Positions 11,401 to 21,298 of a stretch of DNA of 64,000 bases are shown piece by piece (position 1 is the stretch's first letter; each line of letters starts with the position of its first letter). The translations under genes were made by a program, and so were the position numbers. The notes beneath the pieces are model-generated. The model worked only from the letters and a program-made list of their open reading frames with translations. It had not been told where the DNA came from and made no database searches. The stretch spans positions 26,399,957 through 26,463,956 of the forward strand of contig CM055189.1 in the NCBI GenBank assembly GCA_029224185.1. Reading direction: 5' to 3'. This DNA is from Karalla daura. Its lineage: Eukaryota; Chordata; Actinopteri; Chaetodontiformes; Leiognathidae.

Positions 11401-14400
11401 TTGCCTACCTCTGATCTATGGTCTATGCTGGTCACTGATTCACCCGGCCTGCCACCACCTGCACCGGCAGTGGAAAAATCCACCTCAGCCCTGTCACGCT
11501 ACCGGCTACCCCTCCTCTTCTCCACCTCAGAATCAGTCACAGCCAGATTGTCCTAGCTACTTGCCAGACCTTCCCAGCACTTGTCTCCGGAACACCTTCT
11601 CATGCCAACCTGCTTTACTCCTGACTCGTCACCTGCCTTCCCAGGAAACCTGCCTGGCTGTCTCTCTGACTCTCGCCTACTCCTGCCCTGCGCACCCGAC
11701 CAGAGCTTCGTATTTGACCACAATCTTTCTGCTTCCTGGTAACCTGACCAGCCTTCTGTTTTCAAGTTTGAGTGAGTTTTGATGCCAGGAGACCTACTTG
11801 CCTTCAGACTCTGACTCCACTCTCCCAGTAGTGTGAGTGTGACTGAGTCCTCCATGTTGTGTGGCACTGTGAACCCTGGCTCAAACACCTCTACAAACTC
11901 TGTCCTCGCACATTCGCCACAAAGGCAGAAAATGTGGCTATTGCCATCAATCATCTGAAATAGTAGAGCTCAGCTGTGGGGCAAGGCTGAATAGGACAGA
12001 CAATGTCCAGCACGAAGCCTCCTCTCCTTTTCTGCCTTTTCCACAGAGCTATGCAAAGTTTTCTGCTTTGACAACTGTTATCTTGATTCCGGTGATGAAT
12101 TATTCTCTGTAGTAGTGAGCTGAACAGTGGATCAATCAACTACTCAAATGACTTCTGCACTAGAACTAGTTGGAGTAGGTGGAATACCTGGAATACCTAC
12201 AGGTGTAAAGCCTGTCTCCATGGACTGGCTGATTACGTTAAGGACAACCTTGCTTCTCATGACACCCCTGTCCCAGGCTACTTGCAGCATTGCACCGTAG
12301 ACTGCACCATAGGGCTTCATCCCCCAAAGGGTTACTATACTCAGTTTCATCATCACCAAACTCAGATTATCCGCCTCCTCGTGGCCTGCAGGAATGATAA
12401 GGTTTTTTGGTGGTCAAGAAGAAGCATGGTCCCGTGAAACCCTGTATTGACAATAGTCAATACAGGGTCAAGACATTCTCCTGCAGTTCAAACCGAGCAT
12501 CAGTATGGGGAAGAAAGGTGATTTGAGTGACTTTGAACATGGCATGGTTGTTGGTGCCAGAAGGGCTGGTCTAAGTATTTCAGAAACTGCTGATCTACTG
12601 GGATTTTCACGCACAACCATCTCTAGGGTTTACAGAGAACGGTCCGAAAAAGAAAAAATATCCAGTGAGTGGCAGTTCTGTGGGCGGAAATGCCTTGTTG
12701 ATGCCAGAGGTCAGAGGAGAATGGCCAGACTGGTTCGAGCTGATAGAAAGGCAACAGTGACTCAAATAACCACCCGTTACAACCAAGGTAGGCAGAAGAG
12801 CATCTCTGAACGCACAGCACATCGAACTTTGAGGCAGATGGGCTACAGCAGCAGAAGACCACGCCGGGTGCCACTCCTTTCAGCTAAGAACAGGAAACTG
12901 AGGCTACAATTTGCACAAGCTCATCGAAATTGGACAATAGAAGATTGGAAAAACGTTGCCTGGTCTGATGAGTCTCGATTTCTGCTGCGACATTCGGATG
13001 GCATGGATCCATCCTGCCTTGTATCAACAGTTCAGGCTGGTGGTGGTGGTGTAATGGTGTGGGGAATATTTTCTTGGCACTCTTTGGGCCCCTTGGTACC
13101 AATTGAGCATCGTTGCAACGCCACAGCCTACCTGAGTATTGTTGCCGACCATGTCCATCTCTTTATGACCACAATGTACCCAACTTCTGATGGCTACTTT
13201 CAGCAGGATAATGCGCCATGTCATAAAGCTGGAATCATCTCAGACTGGTTTCTTGAACATGACAATGAGTTCACTGCACTCAAATGGCCTCCACAGTCAC
13301 CAGATCTCAATCCAATAGAGCATCTTTGGGATGTGGTGGAACGGGAGATTCGCATCATGGATGTGCAGCCGACAAATCTGCGCCAACTGTGTGATGCCAT
13401 CATGTCAATATGGACCAAACTCTCTGAGGAATTCTTCCAGCACCTTATTGAATCTATGCCACGAAGAATTGAGGCAGTTCTGAAGGCAAAAGGGGGACTA
13501 AAACTCCCTCCATGGGGATCCATCTCACCTTCCACGTCTCCTGCATCAAGCTGGTGCTCAGGAGCAAGCTTGCTCTTGAAAGGCCACTGCCACTGCTTAA
13601 TTGAGGGGGCCTAGCCTACATTGTGCACCACCTGCTACATTCCCGAAGATGGAGTAGGGGCATCCAGTACTTGGACTGTGAGGGGTATGGTCCAGAGGAA
13701 CAATACATTGTGGATGTTTTATTGTCAACGATCCCCGTCATCAGGGTCACCTAACCCAGTCTCCAAGCCTCGCAAGCCTCGACATCCAAGGTGATCAACC
13801 CCGGGATTCTTGCCTCCAGACTTCCTACTCCCATCTAGTGATAAAAGGACCTCTGGCTGACAAGATATACCAACAATACTGGAGCTTGCTTTTGTAATTT
13901 AGACAGCATTATAGAGATGCAATATTAATTCGCAGAGGTGTTTTACAGACTGATGTGAGTGTCCTTGCAGGTTAATATTTACACCTATGATTTTCTCTTC
14001 TCTGTTAGGATCCAGGTGCTGGACGGCAGTTTGTTCTCTGGGCTCTCCAAGTTGACCACCTGTGAGCTTTACACCAACCCCTTCAACTGTTCCTGTGACC
14101 TGCTGGGCTTCCTGCGCTGGCTGTCAGCCTTTCCCAACCGCACCAGTGAGAGGATGGTATGCGATTCTCCATCAGGCTTCTTTGGCTACAACCTCCTGAG
14201 CCAGAACCCCCGAATGCCCACCCAACGAAATGCACTACACGTGCTCAGTCTGGTGTGCACAGACGACGGCAGTAGCGTGACTTCCTTTTACATCATCAGT
14301 GGTCCTGATTCCACCACCCTGACCCCAGATTTTGCCTCTCCCTGTGGACTGGATGATTGCGCTTCTGGGACCCCTCCCGATGAAATAATCAGCTCAAGTC

Positions 14401-16100
14401 CAATTTTGTATGATGCTAATCCCATCATGACCTTAAAGCAGGTGCTACATTCAAGTGCTGTCATAACAGTTCAAATTCCCCATCCATACAGGAAAATGTA
14501 CATCTTGGTGCTCTACAACAACAGTTTCTTCACTGATATTCAGAACCTGAAAAATCAGAGAGAAGATATTGAGCTTAAGAGCTTAAAACCTAACACAGAC
14601 TACACATACTGTGTGGCCTCTATACGAAACTCTCTGCGCTTCAACCACACCTGTCTAACCATCTCCACAGGCCGCCGGACTGAGGTGGAGAGGATAGCAA
14701 ACCAGTCATCAGCCACTCACTACATTATGACTATTTTAGGCTGCTTATTTGGCATGTTGCTATTCCTTGGCCTTGTTGTCCACTGCTTGAGGAAAAGAAG
14801 GATCATGGAGGAAAAGGAGAGGAAGATGAGCAGAATCCAGAGGACTTTGATAGAGCTTAAGTATGGTGGGGAGGGGGATATAGAAGGAGGAAGTGGAGGT
14901 TCCCAGAAACTTAGCATAGAAGACAGTTTGTCAAGAATGCCATACCTGCCTCAAGGCAGTGAGATAGACCCATACAAGCTGCAGGAGGTGATTGAAACAC
15001 CACGACACAAGCCTAGTAAACTCAACTACATGGAACTGAGAGGCTCCATCATTGAGAAGGACAGAGATCGAGATCGGGAAAGAGAGATGTCACCACAGGA
15101 AAATCCCCAGGGCTCAGTAGCTGAAATCTCAACAATTGCCAAAGAGGTTGACAAAGTGAACCAAATAATTAACAACTGTATAGATGCTCTAAAATCTGAG
15201 TCCACCTCCTTTCAGCAGGGGATCAAATCACCTTCATCTTCAGGTGGAGGGGCCGTTTCCACTGCAGAGCCACAGCTGGTGCTTGTCTGTGAGCAAGTAG
15301 AGCGAGGAGAGAAAGGAGCAGAGTTCCTTTCCCCCGTGTACAAGGGACACGGGGGACGTGGAGGACGAGAAGAGAGGGGGAGAAGCTACCACCATTCCCT
15401 GCAGCGGCACCACAGTATGGAGGCTCCTACTTCTAAAAGAGCCAGTACTTCCTCCTCCCCAGGCTCAGCCCGCAGTCCACGCTCATTCCGCTCTGAGGGA
15501 GGCTACCACTCATCAGAGAGCCGCTACATCGAGAGGACCTCACCTGGAGAGAGGGGAGAGAGGGGAGGTGGAAGTGGAGAAGCCCTCCATACAGTCACCC
15601 CTGCAGCAGCCATCCTACGAGCGGAAGGACAAAGAATCCGTCAATATAATGAACACCGCCACTCCTACCCTGGCTCCCAGCAACACCTCCAGGAGCTGCA
15701 GCACCACCCACAGATCCTCCAGGAGCTCCACCACCACCCAGGAGTCCACAAGCAGTCCATCCTAGACCCTCTTACCCTGAGCAGGCAGGCCAAGCAGCGG
15801 GAATTGACTTATTCTCAGCTCTCACCACACTACCCACTCTCGCCCCAGTACCACAACCTCAGCTATTGCTCCAGCCCCGAGGAAGATGAGGAGGAAGAAG
15901 GGCTTCTGTGCACCCCAACCCTCGGGCTATGGGAAAAGTTCAAGCTGCACCGCAAGAGGCACCGGCAGGCATCCATGGAGGACGAAGGATATGTGGCAGC
16001 TGGACATGCACTCAGGCGGAAAGTTCAGTTTGCCAAGGATGAGGATCTCCATGACATACTGGATTACTGGAAGGGTGTGTCTGCCCAACAGAAGACCTGA
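8165..16100 (+). CDS. elfn1: ELFN1, LRR and fibronectin-III synaptic protein
   Basis: Postsynaptic single-pass adhesion protein; in mammals ELFN1 recruits group III metabotropic glutamate receptors across the synapse and its cytoplasmic tail binds protein phosphatase 1 (PPP1R28). Coding exons 8165-8472, 8556-8709, 10521-10687 and 14009-16100 join in phases 2, 0, 2 to 906 residues. Seen in order: hydrophobic signal segment about 45-70, mature start DCWLIEGEKG at 71, leucine-rich repeats about 104-227, C-terminal cap from CELYTNPFNCSC at 228 to about 293, fibronectin-III region about 348-432, transmembrane helix about 449-470, a long disordered tail with EVDKVNQIINNCIDALKSE, and KVQF (881-884) in the conserved last 28 residues. 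Start uncertain: in-frame ATGs at 8165, 8168, 8183 (best context), 8225 and 8237. Paralogue ELFN2 is similar; the MAD1L1 neighbour favours ELFN1. Confidence 0.94.
8556..8709 (+). CDS. elfn1: ELFN1 coding exon 2 (leucine-rich repeats)
   Basis: Acceptor CTCTCTCTGCAG, donor CTGCAG|GTGAGC. Encodes TIVDLRLNENKIRSVHYSSL and GNLTYLNLTKNDISYVEDGA, two leucine-rich repeats. The intron before it is only 83 bp (8473-8555). Confidence 0.92.
8710..10520 (+). other. ELFN1 intron 2, no further gene
   Basis: 1.8 kb intron bounded by GTGAGC and TCTCTCCAG. AT-rich. Two stretches near 9090-9135 and 10165-10225 (CGTCTGTATGAAA... and its reverse) look like opposite arms of one inverted repeat about 1.1 kb apart. 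No coding content recognised. Confidence 0.6.
10521..10687 (+). CDS. elfn1: ELFN1 coding exon 3 (leucine-rich repeats)
   Basis: Acceptor TCTCTCCAG, donor AACAG|GTATTG (phase 2). Encodes VLQMGFNKLRNLTEGML, GLGKLQYLYLQANLIE and CPNIENIDLSMNR, continuing the repeat register without gap from exon 2 and into exon 4. Confidence 0.92.
11213..11413. mobile_element. hAT-type MITE, copy 1
   Basis: A 201-bp element with terminal inverted repeats (CAGGGGCAGGCAACCTG on the left, reverse complement of CAGAGGTAGGCAACCTG on the right) and further inner inverted similarity around GCAGGTTTGTGTTCCAACC. The 8 bases outside each end are GTCTATGC and ATCTATGG, an imperfect 8-bp target duplication typical of hAT. 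Lies in ELFN1 intron 3. A second copy is at 21111-21290. Confidence 0.8.
12439..12468. repeat. perfect 13-bp palindrome with 4-base loop
   Basis: ACCCTGTATTGAC and its exact reverse complement are separated by AATA, just upstream of the Tc1-like frame. It does not match the known end sequence of that Tc1 family, so it may belong to the gypsy remnant or be the scar of another element. Confidence 0.8.
12470..13500 (+). mobile_element. Tc1-like transposon (DD36E type) lacking its ends
   Basis: One open frame from ATG 12505 runs 369 codons; about 331 are transposase. Seen: N-terminal helix-turn-helix pair (FEHGMVVGARRAGLSISETA), then catalytic residues D155 (WSDESRF), D235 (FQQDNAPCH) and E272 (SPDLNPIEHLW). 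The 36-residue D-to-E spacing fits the DD36E (Incomer) branch rather than classic DD34E. Between HSDG and MDPSC about 11 residues that I expect in this family are absent, an in-frame deletion near 13000. Homology stops near 13497 and the frame then reads into flanking gypsy DNA. Terminal inverted repeats expected for the family are missing on both sides, so the copy cannot mobilise itself. Confidence 0.85.
14009..16100 (+). CDS. elfn1: ELFN1 coding exon 4 (cap, FN3, TM, tail)
   Basis: Acceptor TTCTCTTCTCTGTTAG at 14008; first base completes the Arg codon begun in exon 3, giving MNR then IQVLDGSLFSGL. Holds everything from the LRR cap to the stop TGA at 16098-16100. N-glycosylation sequons are frequent before the membrane helix. 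Confidence 0.95.
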
Positions 16101-16200
16101 TCCCACACTAGGAGAGCCAACACCTCAAGATGTAGAATACTAAGTACCCATTACACAGTGATACACAAACCAAAACAAAAAATGTACCTGTAAATACCGT

Positions 16201-16266
<66 letters not shown>

Positions 16267-16515
16267 CTGACAGGAGCTACATGATATTCCATACATACAT
16301 TTACATATGAACTCATATAGACCCACCTCACATTACGTAAACAAAGCCTTTGCATCAGTGAACATGGAGGACCAAACTAATATTATTCTGAACAACAAAA
16401 ATAATAAAAGTAGACTGAGTTACCTTTTGTAATGTACTGAGATTATAGTTTCAACTTGTGTAGCTATTTGTACTGAGTTTTGAATGACAAAAAGAGAAAA
16501 AAAACATGAAATAAA
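16101..16515 (+). other. elfn1: ELFN1 3' UTR start with poly(A) signals
   Basis: Directly follows the stop. AATAAA occurs at 16403-16408 and 16510-16515. A (CA)30 microsatellite occupies 16203-16262, so it would be transcribed in the UTR. A longer UTR using later signals cannot be excluded. Confidence 0.55.
16203..16262. repeat. (CA)n microsatellite in ELFN1 3' UTR
   Basis: Uninterrupted AC dinucleotides for 60 bp, about 100 bp after the ELFN1 stop codon. Confidence 0.95.
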
Positions 16516-18570
16516 AAACCTTCAAAGCTTCAGTTGGTAAAAGTTTGAGAAGCAAACAGACCTAGCTTGAAAATTTGAACGAACACAAGTTTCATGTCAC
16601 TCCCCAGTATGACTGGAGGAAGTGGGCAGTTGGCAGCGTGTGTCAATAGTGATTGGCAGATGTTCTGATTGGTTGTTTTGTTTCAATCATAATGGATCAA
16701 TGGAGGCGTAGGGGCAGTTTTAGCAAATACGAAAAAACATTACATTGACACAAGTTACCAACTGGAGCTTTAAATTTTGACAGGAAACCCATCCCAATCC
16801 ATCCAATCCAACCCTGACAGGTTAATCTTTGTAGGTCTTGTTACAGTGACACACTGACAGAGACATTGCTTACTAGGTGGCGTCTTTGTATCACACCCTG
16901 AAAATTAGAAGATTCACACCAAAAATGCTAGATTCTCGATGGGTCACTAGGTAATAGTAACCGACTGGAGTAAACTGTGCTGATAATAAGTATGTAACTC
17001 TCATCAGAGAGTGAGTATAATGTGCCAAACCAACCAAGGAGATAGTAGAGCCCTACTGTGTACCAACTTCTCTACGCCACTTTTTATAAACAGAATTTAA
17101 AAAAATAGAATATGTTATTACTGTGAATTATTCTGATTACATTGCTGGTCTTCTTCTTATCCTAATGCTTTTCATCATTCATACTCTATTATTTGAATAT
17201 GGCATGGCTCTGTCATCTGACTGTGTTTTGACTGTTTTGAAACTCTTGGCTGAGAAGTGCGCAGCAGCAGAGATGTACAGTGTGACGGACAAAACATTTG
17301 AGTTCTTCTTTTCTACCAAGAGAAACGTGCTCTCTGCAGAGCCAAAGACAGTTTTGACTTTTCTCTTGGTGAACCCCTGCTTTCCCTGCTCCTCTTCCTC
17401 CTAGAGAGGGAACTCTGTACAATAAGAGAGAGTTCTATATTTGCAACAGACGAGACTGTTTTCTTTGTACAACATGGTCTTGAAATCTTAAGGACTTTCA
17501 GGCGGAGCAAGATACCCACCTTCACACTTACAACAGTGCATTTTTATTTTGAAAAAGAACAAAAAATTCTAATCTTCAAATGAATGTCTTCAATTTTCAC
17601 ATTAGAAACATTGTTCAAAATCAGAAATGACCTTAACACTACATCCCTCCTAACACCACTGTTTCATCAGCAACTCACATTAATTTCTCCTGCCATCTCC
17701 CATCTTTGGATATTCATTTCTGGTTTGCACTGGTTCCACCTACTGTTCCAACTTTGATCGATCACACAGATATATTTAAAATTATTTAGAAATACTGCAA
17801 TTTACAGACCTCATTTGCATTGATACACATCAGTCTGCCGAAAAGAACAATTTGCACAAAAAACTCAACTACCATTTGTTCACTGCTCCTCTTCTATTCT
17901 CCAATCATTTCTAAGACCAAAGTACTGTGGTAGTAAATCAACTCTTCTAGCCACCTCAACAATCCACCCCTCCAACACCCTTACAGTTAAAACTCTAGGG
18001 TATGCATAGTGTCCTCATGCACACATGACCACAACCACACACAGATGAATGTATTCTCTGATAAACTCAAACTTATACTGCTCAGCAGCTGGATTTTCTC
18101 TTCCTGATGGACAAGCTGTATTCAAACAATGTCCTCATCTGCCAGATAGAAAGCTTTGTGGCTGATGGCCACTTGTGCTTCAGAATCCAAGATCAAAAAG
18201 GAATATTATGTGAAACAGAGGACAAAAGAACAAAATAAAATGTGGCCCACATGAGGCAGATTATCCTTGAAGCCTACAATTGATTCCATATCAATGTGGA
18301 TTTGCCACAGGTTTTTAACTGAAAAAAGTTCCTAACTTCACAAGTGTTAGTACAATGTCATCCATGTACAGTTAAAAGGTGGCCCTGAAGGTCAAAACAC
18401 AATAACATTTCACTCAAAGATTCTGCATTTCCACATTTCCTGGTGTAATTTATGGGGCAGTTGGTGCATGTCAGTAGGAACTTTCAGTGCAGAGCCATTT
18501 ACAAGAACTTTTACAGGGCCTAACTGAGTCCTTGCTTCCAGGTAGGTAACTAGATAAGACCCTCAAATGT
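16516..18570. other. intergenic, no gene recognised
   Basis: AT-rich spacer or extended ELFN1 3' UTR. The open frame at 17123-17404 has no recognisable domain. Confidence 0.45.
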
Positions 18571-18572
18571 GC

Positions 18573-18654
18573 CCTAACGTGACCATATTTTGACATCCAA
18601 AAAGGGAGACACTTGGCTTGGGCCGGCTTGTAAATACTCAGGGGGGGGGGGGGG
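18573..18654 (+). repeat. MITE end and G14 run
   Basis: CGTGACCATATTTTGACATC with AGGGAGACAC resembles the terminus of a fish repeat that usually begins GGGTGACCATATTTTGA; the reverse-oriented end of the same family appears at 57480-57523. A run of 14 G follows at 18641-18654. Confidence 0.45.
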
Positions 18655-19129
18655 TCTGGTCACTGTACTCTGCGCTGATCGGCTGAAAGGCTTTCTGATG
18701 TAACGCCATCAGAAATCACCAACAAGTGGCTGAAGAGGAGCATTAGCTCTTAGCATTAGCCTAGCAGACAGCGCCGACATCATCATCTCAGCAGACAGAG
18801 AGAGGCTGCATTGACAGCAACAATCGATAATGGCAGCCAAGACTCTGTGGCAATGACAGCAGCAGCAACAATTGCAGCAGCAACAGTTACAGCAACAGGA
18901 TCTACATCTGTTCTGGCAGCATGGACAACATCTACACAACAGCAGTGATAGAAATTATAATAGATGACCAAGTAGCAGACAACAGCAGATTGTGTGTGCG
19001 TGTCTGTGTGTGTTTACATGTGGGTGCATGTGCGTGTCTGTTTGCGCGGGTTCCAGGGCCAGGGGCCACCGGCCAATCATGTGCCCCTTTGTAGGAAGTC
19101 CGGCAGGCAGCCGTGGCAAGAGCCCCCGT

Positions 19130-19415
19130 CACCCCGATATTCCACAGAATGTGTGAGCAGCACCTTACAGCAGCGGCACGCTAGCCGCCGCAATGATCTT
19201 CTATTAAGACCAATGGAGACCACTCCCGAGCGATCAATATAGGTGCCTTTTCTATTTGAGCGGCCACTGCTCCAATCTAAACCAATCGGATCACACCACA
19301 TCGGAAGTTATCATTAAGGTTTCAGAGTAAACTTCCGTCAAACTTGAAAATAAAACACAGAAAGCCTGCATAGATCGGCTCGATCAGACGTCCCAGGATA
19401 AAGCACCATTGAACA
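19130..19415 (+). repeat. unclassified dispersed repeat P, copy 1
   Basis: Shares ordered words with 37890-38150: a CAAT(G/T)ATCT block, CGGAGACC/TGGAGACC, ATCGGAT, a GTT(A/G)TCATTA block with TCAGA(G/A)TAAAC close behind, ACAGAAAGC, and a TCAGACG(T/C)CCC block. Same orientation. No coding potential. A trailing segment to about 19790 looks unlike its surroundings but has no partner here. Confidence 0.5.
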
Positions 19416-19914
19416 AGCAAAGTAAATTGTTTGCTGTTGTTTCCTTTATATAGTGCGTTTATGGTGGCATCTTGCGGTCTCTCATACTTTTGGAATCACA
19501 CGATCTTGTGGTATTGCGTGAATTCAGCTGCCGCGCCACTGCTTTAACGCACTGGGAGCGATGTGGGACTTTTTACAGAACCACCGCAGCTGTAAGGTAT
19601 CCAGTGAAATATCGGGGTCAGTCCTGCACCGGTACCCAGAGGGACATCAGGCAGAACGCACACGGGGTTGACCGCCCCCAGCAAAAGACATAGACTAGGA
19701 TTCCAACTGCCGGCCACCCACCCTCCTGATGGGGGGCTGAGCACACAGCAGTGGGACCCCCTCCCCGTGTCATTCGAAACTCACATCACCACCAAGGTGT
19801 CCTACCCTGCAGTGGAGACATGATCATGGAGAGGGCCAAGTAAGAGGGATGGTTCCTGTTTTGTTCTTGTCCCCAGTATTTAACAGGAATTCCCACAGTG
19901 GAAGTGTGGTTAGT

Positions 19915-20575
19915 GACAATAGAGAAAACACAACATGTCATCAAACACAACATTACAGAAAACATATTTCACAAAACACTATGATATTTCACCAATCACT
20001 TGAAAACACATTTCACACAACAACTCACAAAACAAATTTCACCAAACACATAGGATAAAACATTTCAGAAAACCCAACAACATTATACAAAACTTTACAT
20101 TATACAAAACTTTACAGAAAAAAACAATACTTCACAAATCATTTCAGAAAACACAACAACATTTCAAATTGGGGGGGTTCCCATGCTTCACAACTACCCC
20201 AACCCCCGAAAGCCCATAAAAATATATTCATTTTTATTAAGGGCCCAATCAGCTCTGAGGGGTGTTAAGTTACCATAGGAAATATGAAGGGCATTCAGGT
20301 GCTGGAATTTGAGAATTTGAGAATCTGACCATTCACAAAACACAATGACATTTCTTGCTGGACAGAACCCATGCTATAATATAAGTGGATTTGACTGGTT
20401 TGTTTCATTGTCAGCCAAGAAGTTAAGCTTTGTGAAGTGTAGACACTTTTGTGCTTTGTAAGCAGACAACAAGTCCTGTCCAGCATAGACAGTATGCTGG
20501 ACATTCTGTAATGTTTTTGTGTTTTGTGAAATGTCGTGTTTTCTTTAACGTTGTTGTGCTCTGTTTTGATCTTCA
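19915..20575. mobile_element. foldback-like element with ACAAAACAC repeats
   Basis: 19915-20170 is an imperfect tandem array of about 20-bp units of the form AACACAACATTTCACAAA. The same words appear in reverse complement at 20505-20570. A smaller inner inverted pair, CACAAAACACAATGACATTT with TTGCTGGACAG close behind (near 20333) against the reverse of CTGTCCAGCATA...GTTTTGTG (near 20475-20530), bounds a non-coding core. This is the layout of a non-autonomous DNA element with repetitive inverted arms. Superfamily unknown. Confidence 0.55.
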
Positions 20576-21110
20576 GGGCCTAAAAGAGACATGCACTGAT
20601 ACAGGACAGTGATAGCTGTACAGAGAAGAAACAAGGTGACATAATTTAGTACATAAATAACAATACTGCAACAATTCATTTAAAAACCATGGATGGAGTT
20701 AAGAACATTTCAATTCAGTGGGTTTTGAATTGAATAAACAAGTACTTTTCAAAGAATTGACATTATGTAAGTATTACCATGTTCCATCAGGATTATACTA
20801 ACTTTGTTCCCTGAATTTAAAAAAAAGCAGAGTTAATTGATGAATGGAATCACCTTATCAAATCTTTTTGCTCTGCTATAATAAGTTCAGAATGCTCTAG
20901 TCATTAAGCCCGCTTAAAGCCATAATCAAGGGTTTGCAAAATCTGCTGTTCACAGCATTGTAAAAGCTAACTAATTTGCGTGATTTGGGGAAAATAGTTT
21001 CTCCCCTTATTCTGCAGCGGCTCTGACGCAGCTCCTCAGTTGTTTTAACAAATACAATTTAAGAAGAAAGACAACAAGCCATGGTTGTATCTGCGGAACA
21101 CAACCTAGAT

Positions 21111-21290
21111 TAGCGGTGGGCAAACTGTTCCACAATAGGCCAGTGGGGCTGCAGGTTTTTGTTCCAACCTATCAAGGTACACATTGACAAATCAACTGTC
21201 TGAAGACTGGTTGAATAAGCCAATTCAGGAGTGCTGCTGCCTGGTTGGAACAAAAACTTGTTCCTTTGTTAAACAGCTTGCTCACCGACA
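21111..21290. mobile_element. hAT-type MITE, copy 2
   Basis: Ends TAGCGGTGGGCAAAC and the reverse complement of TGTCGGTGAGCAAGC. Flanked by ACCTAGAT (21103-21110) and CCCTAGAT (21291-21298), a 7 of 8 match target duplication. Inner words such as GTTCCAACC and its inverse are shared with the copy at 11213-11413. Confidence 0.8.
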
Positions 21291-21298
21291 CCCTAGAT

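Larger units (their letters stand above)
11430..13830 (+). mobile_element. Ty3/gypsy retrotransposon remnants, interrupted
   Basis: At about 13600-13710 the plus strand encodes GLAYIVHHLLHSRRWSRG followed by IQYLDCEGYGPEEQYIVD, the end of a gypsy integrase with its chromodomain (usual form YLVDWEGYGPEE). Upstream, 11430-11880 is a C/T-rich, CCTG-repetitive stretch that resembles fish gypsy LTRs. Gag, protease, RT and RNase H are not recognisable. A Tc1 copy at 12470-13500 sits between the two parts. Outer limits are approximate. Confidence 0.55.

Noticed and set aside
13959..14008. Using the ATG at 13959 as the ELFN1 start
   Set aside because: It lies in the intron; reading through the acceptor at 14008 would drop the signal peptide and all leucine-rich repeats found in exons 1-3.
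15358..15765. 135-codon second frame within ELFN1
   Set aside because: Out-of-frame shadow of the GC-rich ELFN1 tail; no family match.
18709..18971. Cysteine-rich (CCCNCCCC) minus-strand frames
   Set aside because: They read a CAGCAGCAACA low-complexity stretch in reverse; no cysteine-knot pattern.
19500..19790. Possible tRNA-like or SINE promoter box near GTCATTCGAAACTC
   Set aside because: Only a partial B-box-like word; no A box at the right distance and no cloverleaf could be drawn.
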